64,000 bases of DNA from Allopusillimonas sp048270225 (GTDB lineage: Bacteria > Pseudomonadota > Gammaproteobacteria > Burkholderiales > Burkholderiaceae_B). The notes beneath the pieces were generated by a model, which was not told the origin of the DNA, ran no database searches, and saw only the letters and a list, made by a program, of their open reading frames with translations. The DNA lies in assembly GCA_048270225.1 (NCBI GenBank), contig JBLWTG010000004.1:124001-188000 (forward strand), in the 5' to 3' direction. Each line of letters opens with the position of its first letter. Position 1 is the stretch's first letter. Positions 25,274 to 34,049 of this stretch are shown here, one piece after another. The position numbers and the translations under genes are program-made.

Positions 25274-26707
25274 ATGATTTACAAGAACTTCATCGGCAAC
25301 CAGTGGGTAAGCGCCATGTCCGGCCAGACGCTGGCGGTGCTGGATCCATCCGACGGAAAGCTGTACGGCGAGATTGCACGATCGGGCGATGTGGATATCG
25401 ACGCCGCCGTGCGCGCGGCGCGTGGCGCCTATGACGGCGCCTGGGGCCGGATGGCGCCGGCCGAGCGCAGCCGCCTGCTGTGGCGCCTGAGTGCGGCCAT
25501 TCTCGAGCACAAGGACGAACTGGCCAGGCTGGAATCGCGCGACACCGGCAAGCCGATGCGGCAGGCCAGTGCCGATGCCGCGGCGCTGGCGCGTTACTTC
25601 GAGTTCTACGCCGGGGCAGTGGACAAGCTGCACGGCGCGACCATTCCCTATCCGGATAATTTTACGGTACTCACTGTGCGCGAACCGCATGGTGTTACAG
25701 GTCACATCGTGCCCTGGAACTATCCGCTGCAGATCTTCGGGCGCAGTGTCGGCGCCGCGCTGGCGGCGGGCAATGCCTGCGTGGTCAAGCCGGCCGAGGA
25801 TGCCTGCGTGTCCTTGCTGAGAGTGGCGGAAATTGCCATGGACGTCGGCCTGCCGGCAGGCGTACTCAATATCTGCACGGGCCTGGGCATGGAGGCGGGC
25901 GCGGCGCTGTCGGCGCATCCTGGCATCGACCATATTTCCTTTACCGGCTCGCCCCAGACGGGCAAGCAGGTGGCGATGGCGGCGGCGGCGCATTATGCGC
26001 CCGTCACGCTTGAGCTGGGCGGCAAGTCGCCGCAGATTGTGTTTTCGGATGCGGACATCGAGTCGGCGCTGCCGGTGTGGCTGAATGCCATCCTCCAGAA
26101 TGCGGGGCAGACCTGCTCGGCCGGCAGCCGCCTGCTGGTGCAGCGCGCTGTGTACACGGATGTGCTGGCGCGCCTGTCCGCCCTGTTCGAGGCAACCCGC
26201 ACGGGTCCGGCGGGCGACGACCCCGATTGCGGCCCGCTGATCAGTGCGCGCCAGCTTGAACGGGTGCAGGGCTATCTGGGCATGGCCGACAGCGCCGGCA
26301 TCACGGTCGCCGCGCAGGGCAGGCTGGACGCCAATGCGCCCAAGGGCGGGTTTTACCAGGTACCCACGCTGCTGCGCGATGTGCCGCCGGGCCATGCGCT
26401 GGCCCAGGAAGAAATCTTCGGTCCGGTGCTGGCCGCCATTCCCTTTGACACCGAGGACGAGGCGCTGCACATTGCCAACGGCACGCCGTTTGGCCTGGCT
26501 GCCGGCCTGTGGACGGCTGACGGCGCGCGCCAGATGCGTTTTGCCCGCAAGGTGCGTTCCGGCCAGGTCTTTGTCAACAACTACGGCGCGGGCGGCGGTG
26601 TGGAGCTGCCTTTTGGCGGCACCGGCCAGTCGGGCTATGGGCGTGAAAAAGGCTTTGAAGCCCTGTATGGTTTCACCACGCTCAAAACCATCGCCATCAG
26701 GCACTGA
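25274..26707 (+). CDS. Aldehyde dehydrogenase family protein
   Basis: NAD(P)-dependent aldehyde oxidation is expected. The ATG at 25274 has an excellent AGGAGAC site. The 477-residue product has the catalytic NAGQTCSAGSRLLV (Cys), VTLELGGKSPQIV (general base Glu), the coenzyme loop FTGSPQTGKQVA, PWNYPLQIFGRSVGAALAAGN and QEEIFGPVLAAIPF. It looks closest to betaine/gamma-aminobutyraldehyde-type members, but substrate specificity cannot be read reliably. It lies between pgk and mogA, which is not a usual glycolytic location. Confidence 0.93.
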   Translation: MIYKNFIGNQWVSAMSGQTLAVLDPSDGKLYGEIARSGDVDIDAAVRAARGAYDGAWGRMAPAERSRLLWRLSAAILEHKDELARLESRDTGKPMRQASADAAALARYFEFYAGAVDKLHGATIPYPDNFTVLTVREPHGVTGHIVPWNYPLQIFGRSVGAALAAGNACVVKPAEDACVSLLRVAEIAMDVGLPAGVLNICTGLGMEAGAALSAHPGIDHISFTGSPQTGKQVAMAAAAHYAPVTLELGGKSPQIVFSDADIESALPVWLNAILQNAGQTCSAGSRLLVQRAVYTDVLARLSALFEATRTGPAGDDPDCGPLISARQLERVQGYLGMADSAGITVAAQGRLDANAPKGGFYQVPTLLRDVPPGHALAQEEIFGPVLAAIPFDTEDEALHIANGTPFGLAAGLWTADGARQMRFARKVRSGQVFVNNYGAGGGVELPFGGTGQSGYGREKGFEALYGFTTLKTIAIRH

Positions 26708-26750
26708 CCCGCGCAGGCCGCTCACGCTTCATTACATTTCGAGAGGTAAC

Positions 26751-27377
26751 ATGCCGAACGTATCCCGTCTGGCCCGCAATCATCCCGACCAGTTGCTGGT
26801 GGGCCTGGTGTCTGTTTCTGACCGGGCTTCCGCCGGCGTGTACCAGGACCAGGGCATTCCGGCCCTGCGCGAGTGGCTGGATGGCGCGCTGACCATGACG
26901 CCGCAGTATGCGCAGCGCCTGATTCCCGACGAGCCGGACAGCATCTCCGCAGCCCTGATCGAGCTGACGGATCAGGTCGGTTGCGACCTGGTCCTGACCA
27001 CGGGGGGGACCGGCCCGGCCCGGCGCGACCTTACCCCCGAAGCCACGCTGGCCGTTGCCACCAAGCAGATGCCGGGCTTTGGCGAGCAGATGCGCCAGAT
27101 CAGCCTGAACTTCGTGCCCACCGCCATTCTGTCGCGCCAGGTGGCTGTCATCCGTGAAACCGCCGCTGGCCATGCCGCGCTCATTATCAACCTGCCGGGC
27201 CAGCCCAAAGCGATACGCGAAACCCTGGAAGGGTTGCGGGACGACGCTGGCAAGGTAACCGTGCCGGGCATCTTTGCCGCCGTGCCTTACTGCATCGATC
27301 TGATCGGCGGGCCCTATATCGAGACGCACGAGCGCGTGGTCAAGGCGTTCAGGCCGAAGTCAGCCATTCGCCCCTAG
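26751..27377 (+). CDS. mogA: Molybdopterin adenylyltransferase
   Basis: MogA adenylylates molybdopterin, preparing it for molybdate insertion by MoeA. The ATG at 26751 follows a GAGAGGT site. The 208-residue protein shows GLVSVSDRASAGVYQDQG, the MoCF-domain loop VLTTGGTGPARRDLTPEA, PGFGEQMRQIS, a modified SRQVAVIR and the NLPGQPKAIRETL motif. The TTGGTG...RDxTPEA pattern separates MogA from CinA-like proteins. It follows the aldehyde dehydrogenase gene by about 40 bases. Confidence 0.94.
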   Translation: MPNVSRLARNHPDQLLVGLVSVSDRASAGVYQDQGIPALREWLDGALTMTPQYAQRLIPDEPDSISAALIELTDQVGCDLVLTTGGTGPARRDLTPEATLAVATKQMPGFGEQMRQISLNFVPTAILSRQVAVIRETAAGHAALIINLPGQPKAIRETLEGLRDDAGKVTVPGIFAAVPYCIDLIGGPYIETHERVVKAFRPKSAIRP

Positions 27378-27522
27378 CGCGTGCGGCACCGGATGCGCCG
27401 GTCCTGCCGGCGCTGTGTTTCTCATTGTTTCCAGCCTTTTGGCCAGTCGCGGTAGCGTCCCTGCAATTCCGGTAAAATGGCGCTATTCCTTCATCCCCAC
27501 TATTGATATCAGGAGTCTCTAC

Positions 27523-28587
27523 ATGGCCCTTGTTTCCATGCGCCAGTTGCTCGACCATGCCGCCGAGCACGGCTACGGCATCCCCGCGTTCAACGTGAAC
27601 AATCTCGAACAGGTCCAGGCCATCATGGAAGCCGCAGCTGAAACCGACAGCCCGGTCATCATGCAGGCTTCCGCCGGCGCCCGCAAATATGCCGGCGAGG
27701 GCTTCCTCAAGTACCTGATCCAGGCCGCCGTAGAGTCCTACCCCCATATTCCCGTCGTGATGCATCAGGATCACGGCCAGTCGCCTGCCATCTGCCAGGG
27801 CGCCATCGATCTGGGCTTTTCCAGCGTCATGATGGACGGCTCGCTCAAGGAAGACGGCAAGTCCATCGCCGACTTCGAATACAACACGGATGTGACCCGC
27901 CGCGTAGTCGAAATGGCCCACAAGGTCGGCGTCACGGTCGAAGGCGAACTGGGCTGTCTGGGTTCGCTTGAAACCATGAAGGGCGACAAGGAAGATGGTC
28001 ACGGCGCCGAAGGCACCATGACCATGGAGCAGCTGCTTACTGATCCCGAAGAGGCTGCCGAGTTCGTGCGGGCAACGCAACTGGACGCGCTGGCCATCGC
28101 CATCGGCACCAGCCACGGCGCCTACAAGTTCACGCGCAAGCCCACGGGCGACATCCTGTCGATTTCCCGCATCAAGGAAATCCACAAGCGTTTGCCCAAT
28201 ACCCACCTTGTCATGCACGGCAGCTCCAGTGTGCCGCAAGACCTGCTCGCAGAAATCCGCGAGTTTGGCGGCGACATGAACGAAACCTATGGCGTGCCTG
28301 TCGAAGAGATCCAGGAAGCCATCAAGTTCGGCGTGCGCAAGGTCAATATCGACACCGATATCCGCCTGGCCATGACCGGCGCGATCCGTCGCTTCATGGG
28401 CGAGAATCCCGCCAAGTTCGATCCGCGCGAGTATCTCAAGCCCGCCCGTGCAGCCGCCAAGCGCATCTGTCTGCAGCGCTACCAGGAATTCGGCACCGCC
28501 GGCAACGCCAGCAAGATCAAGCCGATCGCCCTGACGGAAATGGCCCGCCGCTATGCGGCAGGAGAGCTCGCCCAAGTCGTGCAGTAA
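27523..28587 (+). CDS. fba: Class II fructose-bisphosphate aldolase
   Basis: This zinc-dependent enzyme cleaves fructose 1,6-bisphosphate to two triose phosphates and runs in reverse in gluconeogenesis. The ATG at 27523 follows CAGGAGTC. The 354 residues include GYGIPAFNVNNLEQ, HQDHGQSPAICQ (zinc histidines), VTVEGELGCLGSLE, HGAYKFTRKPTG, HGSSSVPQDLL and KVNIDTDIRLAMTGAIRR. This is the class IIA/CbbA type. An intrinsic terminator follows at 28614-28650. Confidence 0.97.
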   Translation: MALVSMRQLLDHAAEHGYGIPAFNVNNLEQVQAIMEAAAETDSPVIMQASAGARKYAGEGFLKYLIQAAVESYPHIPVVMHQDHGQSPAICQGAIDLGFSSVMMDGSLKEDGKSIADFEYNTDVTRRVVEMAHKVGVTVEGELGCLGSLETMKGDKEDGHGAEGTMTMEQLLTDPEEAAEFVRATQLDALAIAIGTSHGAYKFTRKPTGDILSISRIKEIHKRLPNTHLVMHGSSSVPQDLLAEIREFGGDMNETYGVPVEEIQEAIKFGVRKVNIDTDIRLAMTGAIRRFMGENPAKFDPREYLKPARAAAKRICLQRYQEFGTAGNASKIKPIALTEMARRYAAGELAQVVQ

Positions 28588-28613
28588 ATGTTGCGCGTTT
28601 AATTACCGACCCC

Positions 28614-28650
28614 ATCCCGCGCGGCTCCGTACCGGCGGGATTTTTCCTTT
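28614..28650 (+). terminator. Intrinsic terminator after fba
   Basis: ATCCCGC (28614-28620) pairs with GCGGGAT (28635-28641). An inner CGG/CCG closes a seven-base loop, and TTTTTCCTTT follows. It separates fba from purC, although the purC start is only about 14 bases beyond it. Confidence 0.85.
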
Positions 28651-28663
28651 ACGAGGATCCATT

Positions 28664-29548
28664 GTGGCGCAGGCCTTACATCAATCCACCATCACTTCGC
28701 TTCCGCTGCTAGGCCGCGGCAAGGTGCGCGACATGTACGCCGTCGGCGACGACAAGCTGCTTATTGTTGCGTCCGACCGTATTTCCGCCTTCGATGTCAT
28801 CCTCGATGATCCCATCCCCGGCAAAGGCCAGGTGCTGACCGAGCTCACCGACTTCTGGCTGGACAGGCTCTCGCATGTGCTGCCCAATCATTCCACAGGC
28901 ATCGCCCCGGAAGACGTGGTCACCGAAGCCGAGCGCGAGCAGGTCAAAGGGCGCGCCGTGGTCGTCAAGCGGCTCAAGCCCATCCTGGTCGAAGCGGTTG
29001 CGCGGGGCTATCTGATCGGTTCGGGCTGGAAGGATTATCAGGCCTCCGGCAGCATCTGCGGCGTCACGCTGCCCGCTGGCCTGAAGCAGGCAGGTCGTTT
29101 GCCCGAGCCCATTTTTACGCCGGCGGCCAAGGCCGAATTCGGCACGCATGACGAGAACGTGGATTTCGATCACGTGGTCAAGGAAGTCGGCGCCGAGCTG
29201 GCCGAGCAGATTCGCGCGGTGACGCTCAGGCTTTACGACGAAGCGGCTAGCTTTGCCCTGAGCAAGGACATCATTATTGCCGATACCAAGTTCGAGTTCG
29301 GGCTTGATGAGGCGGGCCAACTGCACCTGATGGACGAAGTGCTGACCCCCGACTCTTCACGCTTCTGGCCTGCGTCGGAGTATGCCGAAGGCACCAGCCC
29401 CCCGTCTTTCGACAAGCAGTTCGTGCGCGACTGGCTCGAAACCCAGGTCTGGGATAAAACGCCTCCCGCGCCGCGCCTGCCGGCCGAGGTGCTGGAAAAA
29501 ACCGCGGCCAAGTACCGCGAGGCGCTCACCCGCCTGACCGCGGACTGA
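28664..29548 (+). CDS. purC: Phosphoribosylaminoimidazole-succinocarboxamide synthase
   Basis: PurC condenses CAIR with aspartate using ATP (purine pathway). I place the start at the GTG at 28664, preceded by ACGAGGATCC. An upstream in-frame ATG would run through the fba terminator and end of fba. The 294-residue product begins with V read as M, then AQALHQSTITSLPLLGRGKVRDMYAV. It has SDRISAFDVILDDPIPGKG, VEAVARGYLIGSGWKDY, IIADTKFEFG and DEVLTPDSSRFWP, which are the family signatures. purE starts four bases after its stop. Confidence 0.95.
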   Translation: MAQALHQSTITSLPLLGRGKVRDMYAVGDDKLLIVASDRISAFDVILDDPIPGKGQVLTELTDFWLDRLSHVLPNHSTGIAPEDVVTEAEREQVKGRAVVVKRLKPILVEAVARGYLIGSGWKDYQASGSICGVTLPAGLKQAGRLPEPIFTPAAKAEFGTHDENVDFDHVVKEVGAELAEQIRAVTLRLYDEAASFALSKDIIIADTKFEFGLDEAGQLHLMDEVLTPDSSRFWPASEYAEGTSPPSFDKQFVRDWLETQVWDKTPPAPRLPAEVLEKTAAKYREALTRLTAD

Positions 29549-29552
29549 TGCC

Positions 29553-30101
29553 ATGAGCGAACACACTCCCAGCGCAGACAGCGCAGCCGGTTCCAGTCCC
29601 CTGGCCGGCATCATCATGGGTTCCTCCAGCGACTGGGACATCATGAAGCATGCCGCCGCCGTCCTGGAAGAGTTCGGCGTTGCCCACGAAATCCGGGTTG
29701 TCTCCGCCCATCGCATGCCCCTGGACATGGTCGAATACGGACACGCTGCGGCCGAGCGCGGCCTGCGCGGCATTATCGCCGGCGCGGGCGGCGCAGCGCA
29801 CCTGCCGGGCATGATGGCGGCCCTGACCCCCGTGCCGGTCTATGGTGTGCCGGTGCCTTCGCGTTACCTGCGTGGTGAAGACTCCCTGCTGTCCATCGTG
29901 CAGATGCCGCGCGGCGTGCCCGTGGCCACTTTTGCCATTGGCGAGGCTGGCGCGGCCAATGCGGCGCTGCATCTGGTGGCCTGCCTGGCCGTCACGGATG
30001 CCGCCCTCCAGCAAAAGCTCATGGCCTATCGTTCGCGGCAAACCGATGCCGCGCGGGCCATGGTGGTTCCACCGCCAACGACAGGATCCGCCCATGCCTG
30101 A
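29553..30101 (+). CDS. purE: N5-carboxyaminoimidazole ribonucleotide mutase
   Basis: PurE converts N5-CAIR, made by PurK, to CAIR. The 182-residue protein has IIMGSSSDWDIMKHA, the catalytic His region VVSAHRMPLDMVEY, AGAGGAAHLPGMMAALT and GVPVATFAIGEAGAANAAL. This is class I PurE with its N-terminal catalytic core and a C-terminal tail a little longer than usual. It starts four bases after purC and overlaps purK by eight bases. Confidence 0.97.
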   Translation: MSEHTPSADSAAGSSPLAGIIMGSSSDWDIMKHAAAVLEEFGVAHEIRVVSAHRMPLDMVEYGHAAAERGLRGIIAGAGGAAHLPGMMAALTPVPVYGVPVPSRYLRGEDSLLSIVQMPRGVPVATFAIGEAGAANAALHLVACLAVTDAALQQKLMAYRSRQTDAARAMVVPPPTTGSAHA

Positions 30102-31278
30102 TGTCACTGCGCCGGATTTGCTTGCGCCCGGCAACTGGCTGGGCATGCTGGGCGGCGGTCAACTGGGCCGCATGTTCTGCCACGCCGCACAGTCCATGGG
30201 CTACAAAGTGGCCGTGCTGGATCCTGATCCGGACAGTCCGGCCGGGGCCGTGGCCGAGCTGCATATCCGCGCCGGCTACGAAGACGCAGACGGGCTGGCG
30301 CAGCTGTCTGCCCGTTGCAGCGCGATCAGCACCGAGTTCGAAAACGTGCCGGCGCGCAGTCTGGAAACACTTGCCCGCACCGCTGCGGTCAGTCCTGCGG
30401 CTCATGCGGTGGCGATTGTGCAGGACCGCATCAAGGAAAAGTCCTTCATCCGGCAGGCGGGTGTGCCCGTGGCGCCCTATGCGGCGATTGTGTCCGAAGG
30501 CGATATTGCCGCGGCGCCCGATGCGCTGTTTCCCGGTATCCTGAAAGTGGCCCGGCTGGGCTACGATGGCAAAGGCCAGGCGCGCGTCAAGAGCCGGGAA
30601 GAAGCGCTGGCAGCATGGCGCGGCTTTGATGGCGCAGACTGCGTGCTTGAAGCCATGTTGCCGCTGGCGTACGAACTGTCTGTGGTGATGGCGCGCAGCC
30701 GCGACGGCAGCACAGCGCTGTATCCGTCTGCGCGCAATGAACATCGCGATGGCATCCTGGCCGTGTCGACGGTGGACGCAGGCAGGGCGGCGGGCGATGA
30801 TGTCGAGACCGAGGCGGCCAGGGCCGCTGTGGCGATTGCGGCAACACTGGATTATGTCGGCGTCATGTGCGTTGAGTTCTTTGTGCTGGAAGATGGGCGC
30901 CTGGTGGCCAACGAGATTGCGCCGCGCCCGCACAACAGCGGACACTACACCATGGACGCCTGCGCCTGCAGCCAGTTCGAGCAGCAGGCGCGCGTCATGG
31001 CCGGCCTGCCTTTGGGCGATACCCGCTGCCTGGTGTCGGTGGTCATGCTCAATATACTTGGCGATGTCTGGTTTGATCCGGCCACGGGCGCGCAGCGCGA
31101 ACCCGACTGGCAGTCCGTGCTGGCCGTGCCGGGCGCAAGCCTGCATCTGTATGGCAAGGCGCAGGCGCGTCGCGGCCGCAAGATGGGGCATGTCAATATT
31201 GTGGGCAGTACGCTTGCCCAGGCGCAGCAGGGCGCGGCGCAGGTTGCCCGCGCGCTGGGTATGGACTATCAGGCCTGA
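30094..31278 (+). CDS. purK: 5-(carboxyamino)imidazole ribonucleotide synthase
   Basis: PurK uses ATP and bicarbonate to carboxylate AIR to N5-CAIR, the PurE substrate. The ATG at 30094 lies inside the end of purE. The 394 residues are an ATP-grasp protein beginning MPDVTAPDLLAPGNWLGMLGGGQLGRMF. It shows VAVLDPDPDSPAG, STEFENVPA, GILKVARLGYDGKGQ, VMCVEFFVLEDG and NEIAPRPHNSGHYT. Order purC-purE-purK implies one transcription unit. Confidence 0.97.
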   Translation: MPDVTAPDLLAPGNWLGMLGGGQLGRMFCHAAQSMGYKVAVLDPDPDSPAGAVAELHIRAGYEDADGLAQLSARCSAISTEFENVPARSLETLARTAAVSPAAHAVAIVQDRIKEKSFIRQAGVPVAPYAAIVSEGDIAAAPDALFPGILKVARLGYDGKGQARVKSREEALAAWRGFDGADCVLEAMLPLAYELSVVMARSRDGSTALYPSARNEHRDGILAVSTVDAGRAAGDDVETEAARAAVAIAATLDYVGVMCVEFFVLEDGRLVANEIAPRPHNSGHYTMDACACSQFEQQARVMAGLPLGDTRCLVSVVMLNILGDVWFDPATGAQREPDWQSVLAVPGASLHLYGKAQARRGRKMGHVNIVGSTLAQAQQGAAQVARALGMDYQA

Positions 31279-31339
31279 TAGACTTTTCCGACGGGCTGGC
31301 GCGTCTGGTGCTGGCCTGTCCAACCGGGCACTTGAACAC

Positions 31340-32449
31340 ATGACACGCACTGCTTCCGATATGGCGCGCCTGCTGGCCGAGGGTGCGCAGCGCCTGGCCG
31401 ATGGCCGGCTGGTGGCCTTTCCTACCGAGACCGTCTATGGCCTGGGCGCCGACGCCGAGAATCCGGCGGCCGTGGCGGCGATCTATGCGGCCAAGGGCCG
31501 TCCCTCCAACCATCCTGTCATTGTGCACGTTGCGCCCGAGGCAGACCTTTCATACTGGGCCGCCTCGGTGCCGCCCGAGGCGCGGGCACTGATCCAGGCA
31601 TTCTGGCCCGGACCGCTGACGCTGATTCTGCCGCGTGCTGCCCACATTCCTGCGGCGGTCAGCGGCGGCCAGTCCAGCGTGGGCCTGCGCTGCCCTTCGC
31701 ATCCGGTTGCCCAGGCCTTGTTGCGGGCTTTTGCGCGCATCAAGCCCTCGGGCCAGGGCGGCGTCGCTGCGCCGTCTGCGAACAAGTTCGGCCAGGTATC
31801 GCCGACACATGCCAGCCATGTGCGGCAAGAGTTTGCCGAGTTGAATGAAGACGAACTCATGGTGCTGGAGGGCGGTCCGTCCCAGGTCGGCATCGAATCC
31901 ACGATTATCGATGTGTCGCGGCTGGATCAGGGCGTGGGTCCTGTTCTGCTGCGGCCGGGACATATCACGGCCGAGCAGGCCGCAGAGGTGCTGGGCATGG
32001 CGCTGAGGCGCCCTGACGTGGCCGCGCCCAGGGTGTCCGGTTCCTTGAAGGCGCACTATGCGCCCAGCACGCCCTTGTCCATCGTGACGCGCAAGGTGCT
32101 CGCGGCGCTGGCCGGAGGCCTGCACGTGGCGCGGGCGCAGGGCGGCGGTGCAGGCGAGTCCGGACGGCAGGGAAAGTATCCCCTGCCAGGCCGGGCGGTA
32201 GCGCTGGTCTTTGAGCCGCTTGCCGGCGCGTCTGGCGGTCCGGGCGGGGTGAACGCATCCGGCGCCACAGTGCTGGACTGGCGGATTTGTCCTTCGGATC
32301 CTGATGCCTACGCGCGCGAACTGTACGCCGTGCTGCGCGAACTGGATGCGCAGGGTTATTCCCATATCTATCTGGAAGCGCCGCCGGACAGCGAAGCCTG
32401 GCGCGCTGTCAACGACCGCATCGGGCGGGCCGCCGCGGCGTTTGCATAA
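31340..32449 (+). CDS. Threonylcarbamoyl-AMP synthase, Sua5 type
   Basis: TsaC/Sua5 enzymes form threonylcarbamoyl-AMP from threonine, bicarbonate and ATP, the first step of t6A37 tRNA modification. The ATG at 31340 gives 369 residues. The N-terminal YrdC domain (about residues 1-210) shows GRLVAFPTETVYGLGADA, YAAKGRPSNHPVIVH, WPGPLTLIL and GVAAPSANKFGQVSPTHA. The linker SGSLKAHYAPSTPL and a C-terminal Sua5 domain follow. The length marks the Sua5 form rather than short TsaC. The partner protein TsaE is encoded near 60.5 kb. It follows purK by 61 bases. Confidence 0.95.
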   Translation: MTRTASDMARLLAEGAQRLADGRLVAFPTETVYGLGADAENPAAVAAIYAAKGRPSNHPVIVHVAPEADLSYWAASVPPEARALIQAFWPGPLTLILPRAAHIPAAVSGGQSSVGLRCPSHPVAQALLRAFARIKPSGQGGVAAPSANKFGQVSPTHASHVRQEFAELNEDELMVLEGGPSQVGIESTIIDVSRLDQGVGPVLLRPGHITAEQAAEVLGMALRRPDVAAPRVSGSLKAHYAPSTPLSIVTRKVLAALAGGLHVARAQGGGAGESGRQGKYPLPGRAVALVFEPLAGASGGPGGVNASGATVLDWRICPSDPDAYARELYAVLRELDAQGYSHIYLEAPPDSEAWRAVNDRIGRAAAAFA

Positions 32450-32579
32450 ATGCGGATACGGTTGCCCGACTGAATCCATGATGCAGTAAAGCGCCATGAC
32501 AGGTCGCCATGGCTGGCCCGCGGCGTGTCCAAGCGGGTGGGCAGGGATCGCGTGTTCCTGACGCGCTTGATGCGCTTGA

Positions 32580-33392
32580 TCAGGACAAGGTGGCGATGAA
32601 GCTGTCCAGCGCGGCGATCACCGCGTCGGGCTGATCGCGCTGCGGCGTATGTCCACAGTCCTGCAGCACAGTAAGCCGGGTTTGCGGCAGCAGGCGCTTG
32701 ATGCCTTCGATCTGCGCCAGGGTCGCATATTCGTCGCCCACCCCCTGCATGGCCAGCACAGGGCACTGGATGCGGCGGACCTCGTCTTCGATATTCCACT
32801 GGCGAAACGCGGGGGTCAGCCAGGTGTCGTTCCATGCATGAAATACGGTGTCGACATCGCGGTGATAGCGTCCCAGCTTTTCTCTGAGGTCGGTCGTGCG
32901 ATAAGCCTGACGGGCCTGCTCGATGCCGGCGATGGTGATGTCTTCGACAAAAATATGGGGCGCGGCAACCGCGATGGCGCGCACGCGTTCCGGATATCCG
33001 GCGGCGAACAGCAGCGCAATGGAGCCTCCGTCGCTGTGGCCAAAGAGCATGAGCTGCTCGTCCTTGAGACCGAGGGCGTCGAGCACGGCGGGCAGGTCCT
33101 GCAGTGCTTCTTCATGAAGATAGGCGAGGGTGCGCTGCTCCTCGGCGGCGCGCGGCGTGCTTTGGCCATAGCCGTAACGTGAATACACCAGGCCCCGGCA
33201 ATCGAGCGCGGCGCAGGCCTGGGCCGGCCAGTCTTTCCACATGGCAATACAGCCCAGCCCCTCATGCAGAAACACGATCAGCGGACGATGCTGTTTTTCC
33301 GGGGATATCCATTGATATTCGATGGCGATGTCGCGGCCATCGCGTTGCAGTGCGGCCTGTCCGGCCTGGGTATGAGGAAGGGTCTGGTCCAT
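32580..33392 (-). CDS. Alpha/beta hydrolase
   Basis: The 270-residue protein has the alpha/beta-hydrolase layout: HEGLGCIAMW (oxyanion region, about residue 43), GYGQSTPR, the nucleophile elbow FGHSDGGSIALLFA with Ser120, and a late histidine in CGHTPQRDQP. An acid residue is likely in VGDEYAT. It resembles the haloalkane dehalogenase/hydrolase-like group and may be an esterase or lactonase; the substrate is not predictable. It lies 21 bases downstream of the Lrp-type regulator gene and so is probably co-transcribed with it. Confidence 0.9.
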   Translation of the reverse strand: MDQTLPHTQAGQAALQRDGRDIAIEYQWISPEKQHRPLIVFLHEGLGCIAMWKDWPAQACAALDCRGLVYSRYGYGQSTPRAAEEQRTLAYLHEEALQDLPAVLDALGLKDEQLMLFGHSDGGSIALLFAAGYPERVRAIAVAAPHIFVEDITIAGIEQARQAYRTTDLREKLGRYHRDVDTVFHAWNDTWLTPAFRQWNIEDEVRRIQCPVLAMQGVGDEYATLAQIEGIKRLLPQTRLTVLQDCGHTPQRDQPDAVIAALDSFIATLS

Positions 33393-33413
33393 GTTTGCGG
33401 TGCAGGGGTCTCG

Positions 33414-33878
33414 TCAGCAGTAATCGAGCGGCAGCACAGTGGTGTGCTTGATCTCTTCCATTGCGAAGCTGGAGCTTACATCGTACAGCGCCGCGGCGCT
33501 GATCAGTTTTTTGTAGATGCGGTCGTAGCCTTCGATATCAGGCACGACGATCTTGAGCAGATAGTCGATATTGCCGCTCATGCGATAGAACTCCATGACC
33601 TCGGGCAGGTCGCAGACATGCGTGGCGAATTGCTCCAGCCAGGCCGGATCGTGCTGATTGGTCTTGATGGCCACGAACACCGTGATGTCTACGTTCAGCG
33701 CCTTGCGGTCCAGCAGGCATACCTGCTTTTTGATGGGGCCCTCGCGGGCCAGCCGCTGCATGCGTTTCCAGGTGGGCGTGGCAGAAAGATTGATGCGTTC
33801 AGCCAGGTCGTTGACGGATAAGGAGGCATCCTGCTGCATCAGTTCGAGCAGTTGCTTGTCTTTTGCATCCATGCCCAT
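33414..33878 (-). CDS. Lrp/AsnC family transcriptional regulator
   Basis: The 154-residue protein has an N-terminal helix-turn-helix (LLELMQQDASLSVNDLAERINLSATPTWKRMQRL) and a C-terminal RAM ligand-binding domain (MEFYRMSGNIDYLLKIVVPDIEGYD), the standard AsnC-family architecture and length. It is divergent from the cysteine dioxygenase-like gene and upstream of the hydrolase gene. Such regulators usually control the divergent gene and themselves in response to an amino acid. A likely operator is at 33948-33991. Confidence 0.92.
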   Translation of the reverse strand: MGMDAKDKQLLELMQQDASLSVNDLAERINLSATPTWKRMQRLAREGPIKKQVCLLDRKALNVDITVFVAIKTNQHDPAWLEQFATHVCDLPEVMEFYRMSGNIDYLLKIVVPDIEGYDRIYKKLISAAALYDVSSSFAMEEIKHTTVLPLDYC

Positions 33879-33947
33879 AGAGGTATGCCTTTTGCTGAAT
33901 TTAAGCGTAGTGGTGAATATATTCTACATTTAAGCATAAACAGTGAA

Positions 33948-33991
33948 TAATTTTCTATTTCGAGAGCGAATATGCATTGAATAGAAAATTA
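33948..33991. promoter_or_regulatory. 12-bp inverted repeat between the Lrp-type and cysteine dioxygenase-like genes
   Basis: TAATTTTCTATT (33948-33959) and its exact complement AATAGAAAATTA (33980-33991) are separated by 20 bases, so the arm centres lie about 32 bp (three helical turns) apart. The surrounding 170 bases are AT-rich and also contain the palindrome GAATATATTC. The spacing suits a multimeric Lrp-type protein. Confidence 0.6.
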
Positions 33992-34049
33992 AATTGGCCG
34001 GTCCGGTTTTTATAATGAAACCTCTTGGTTGGCTATGCGGAGGCGCATC

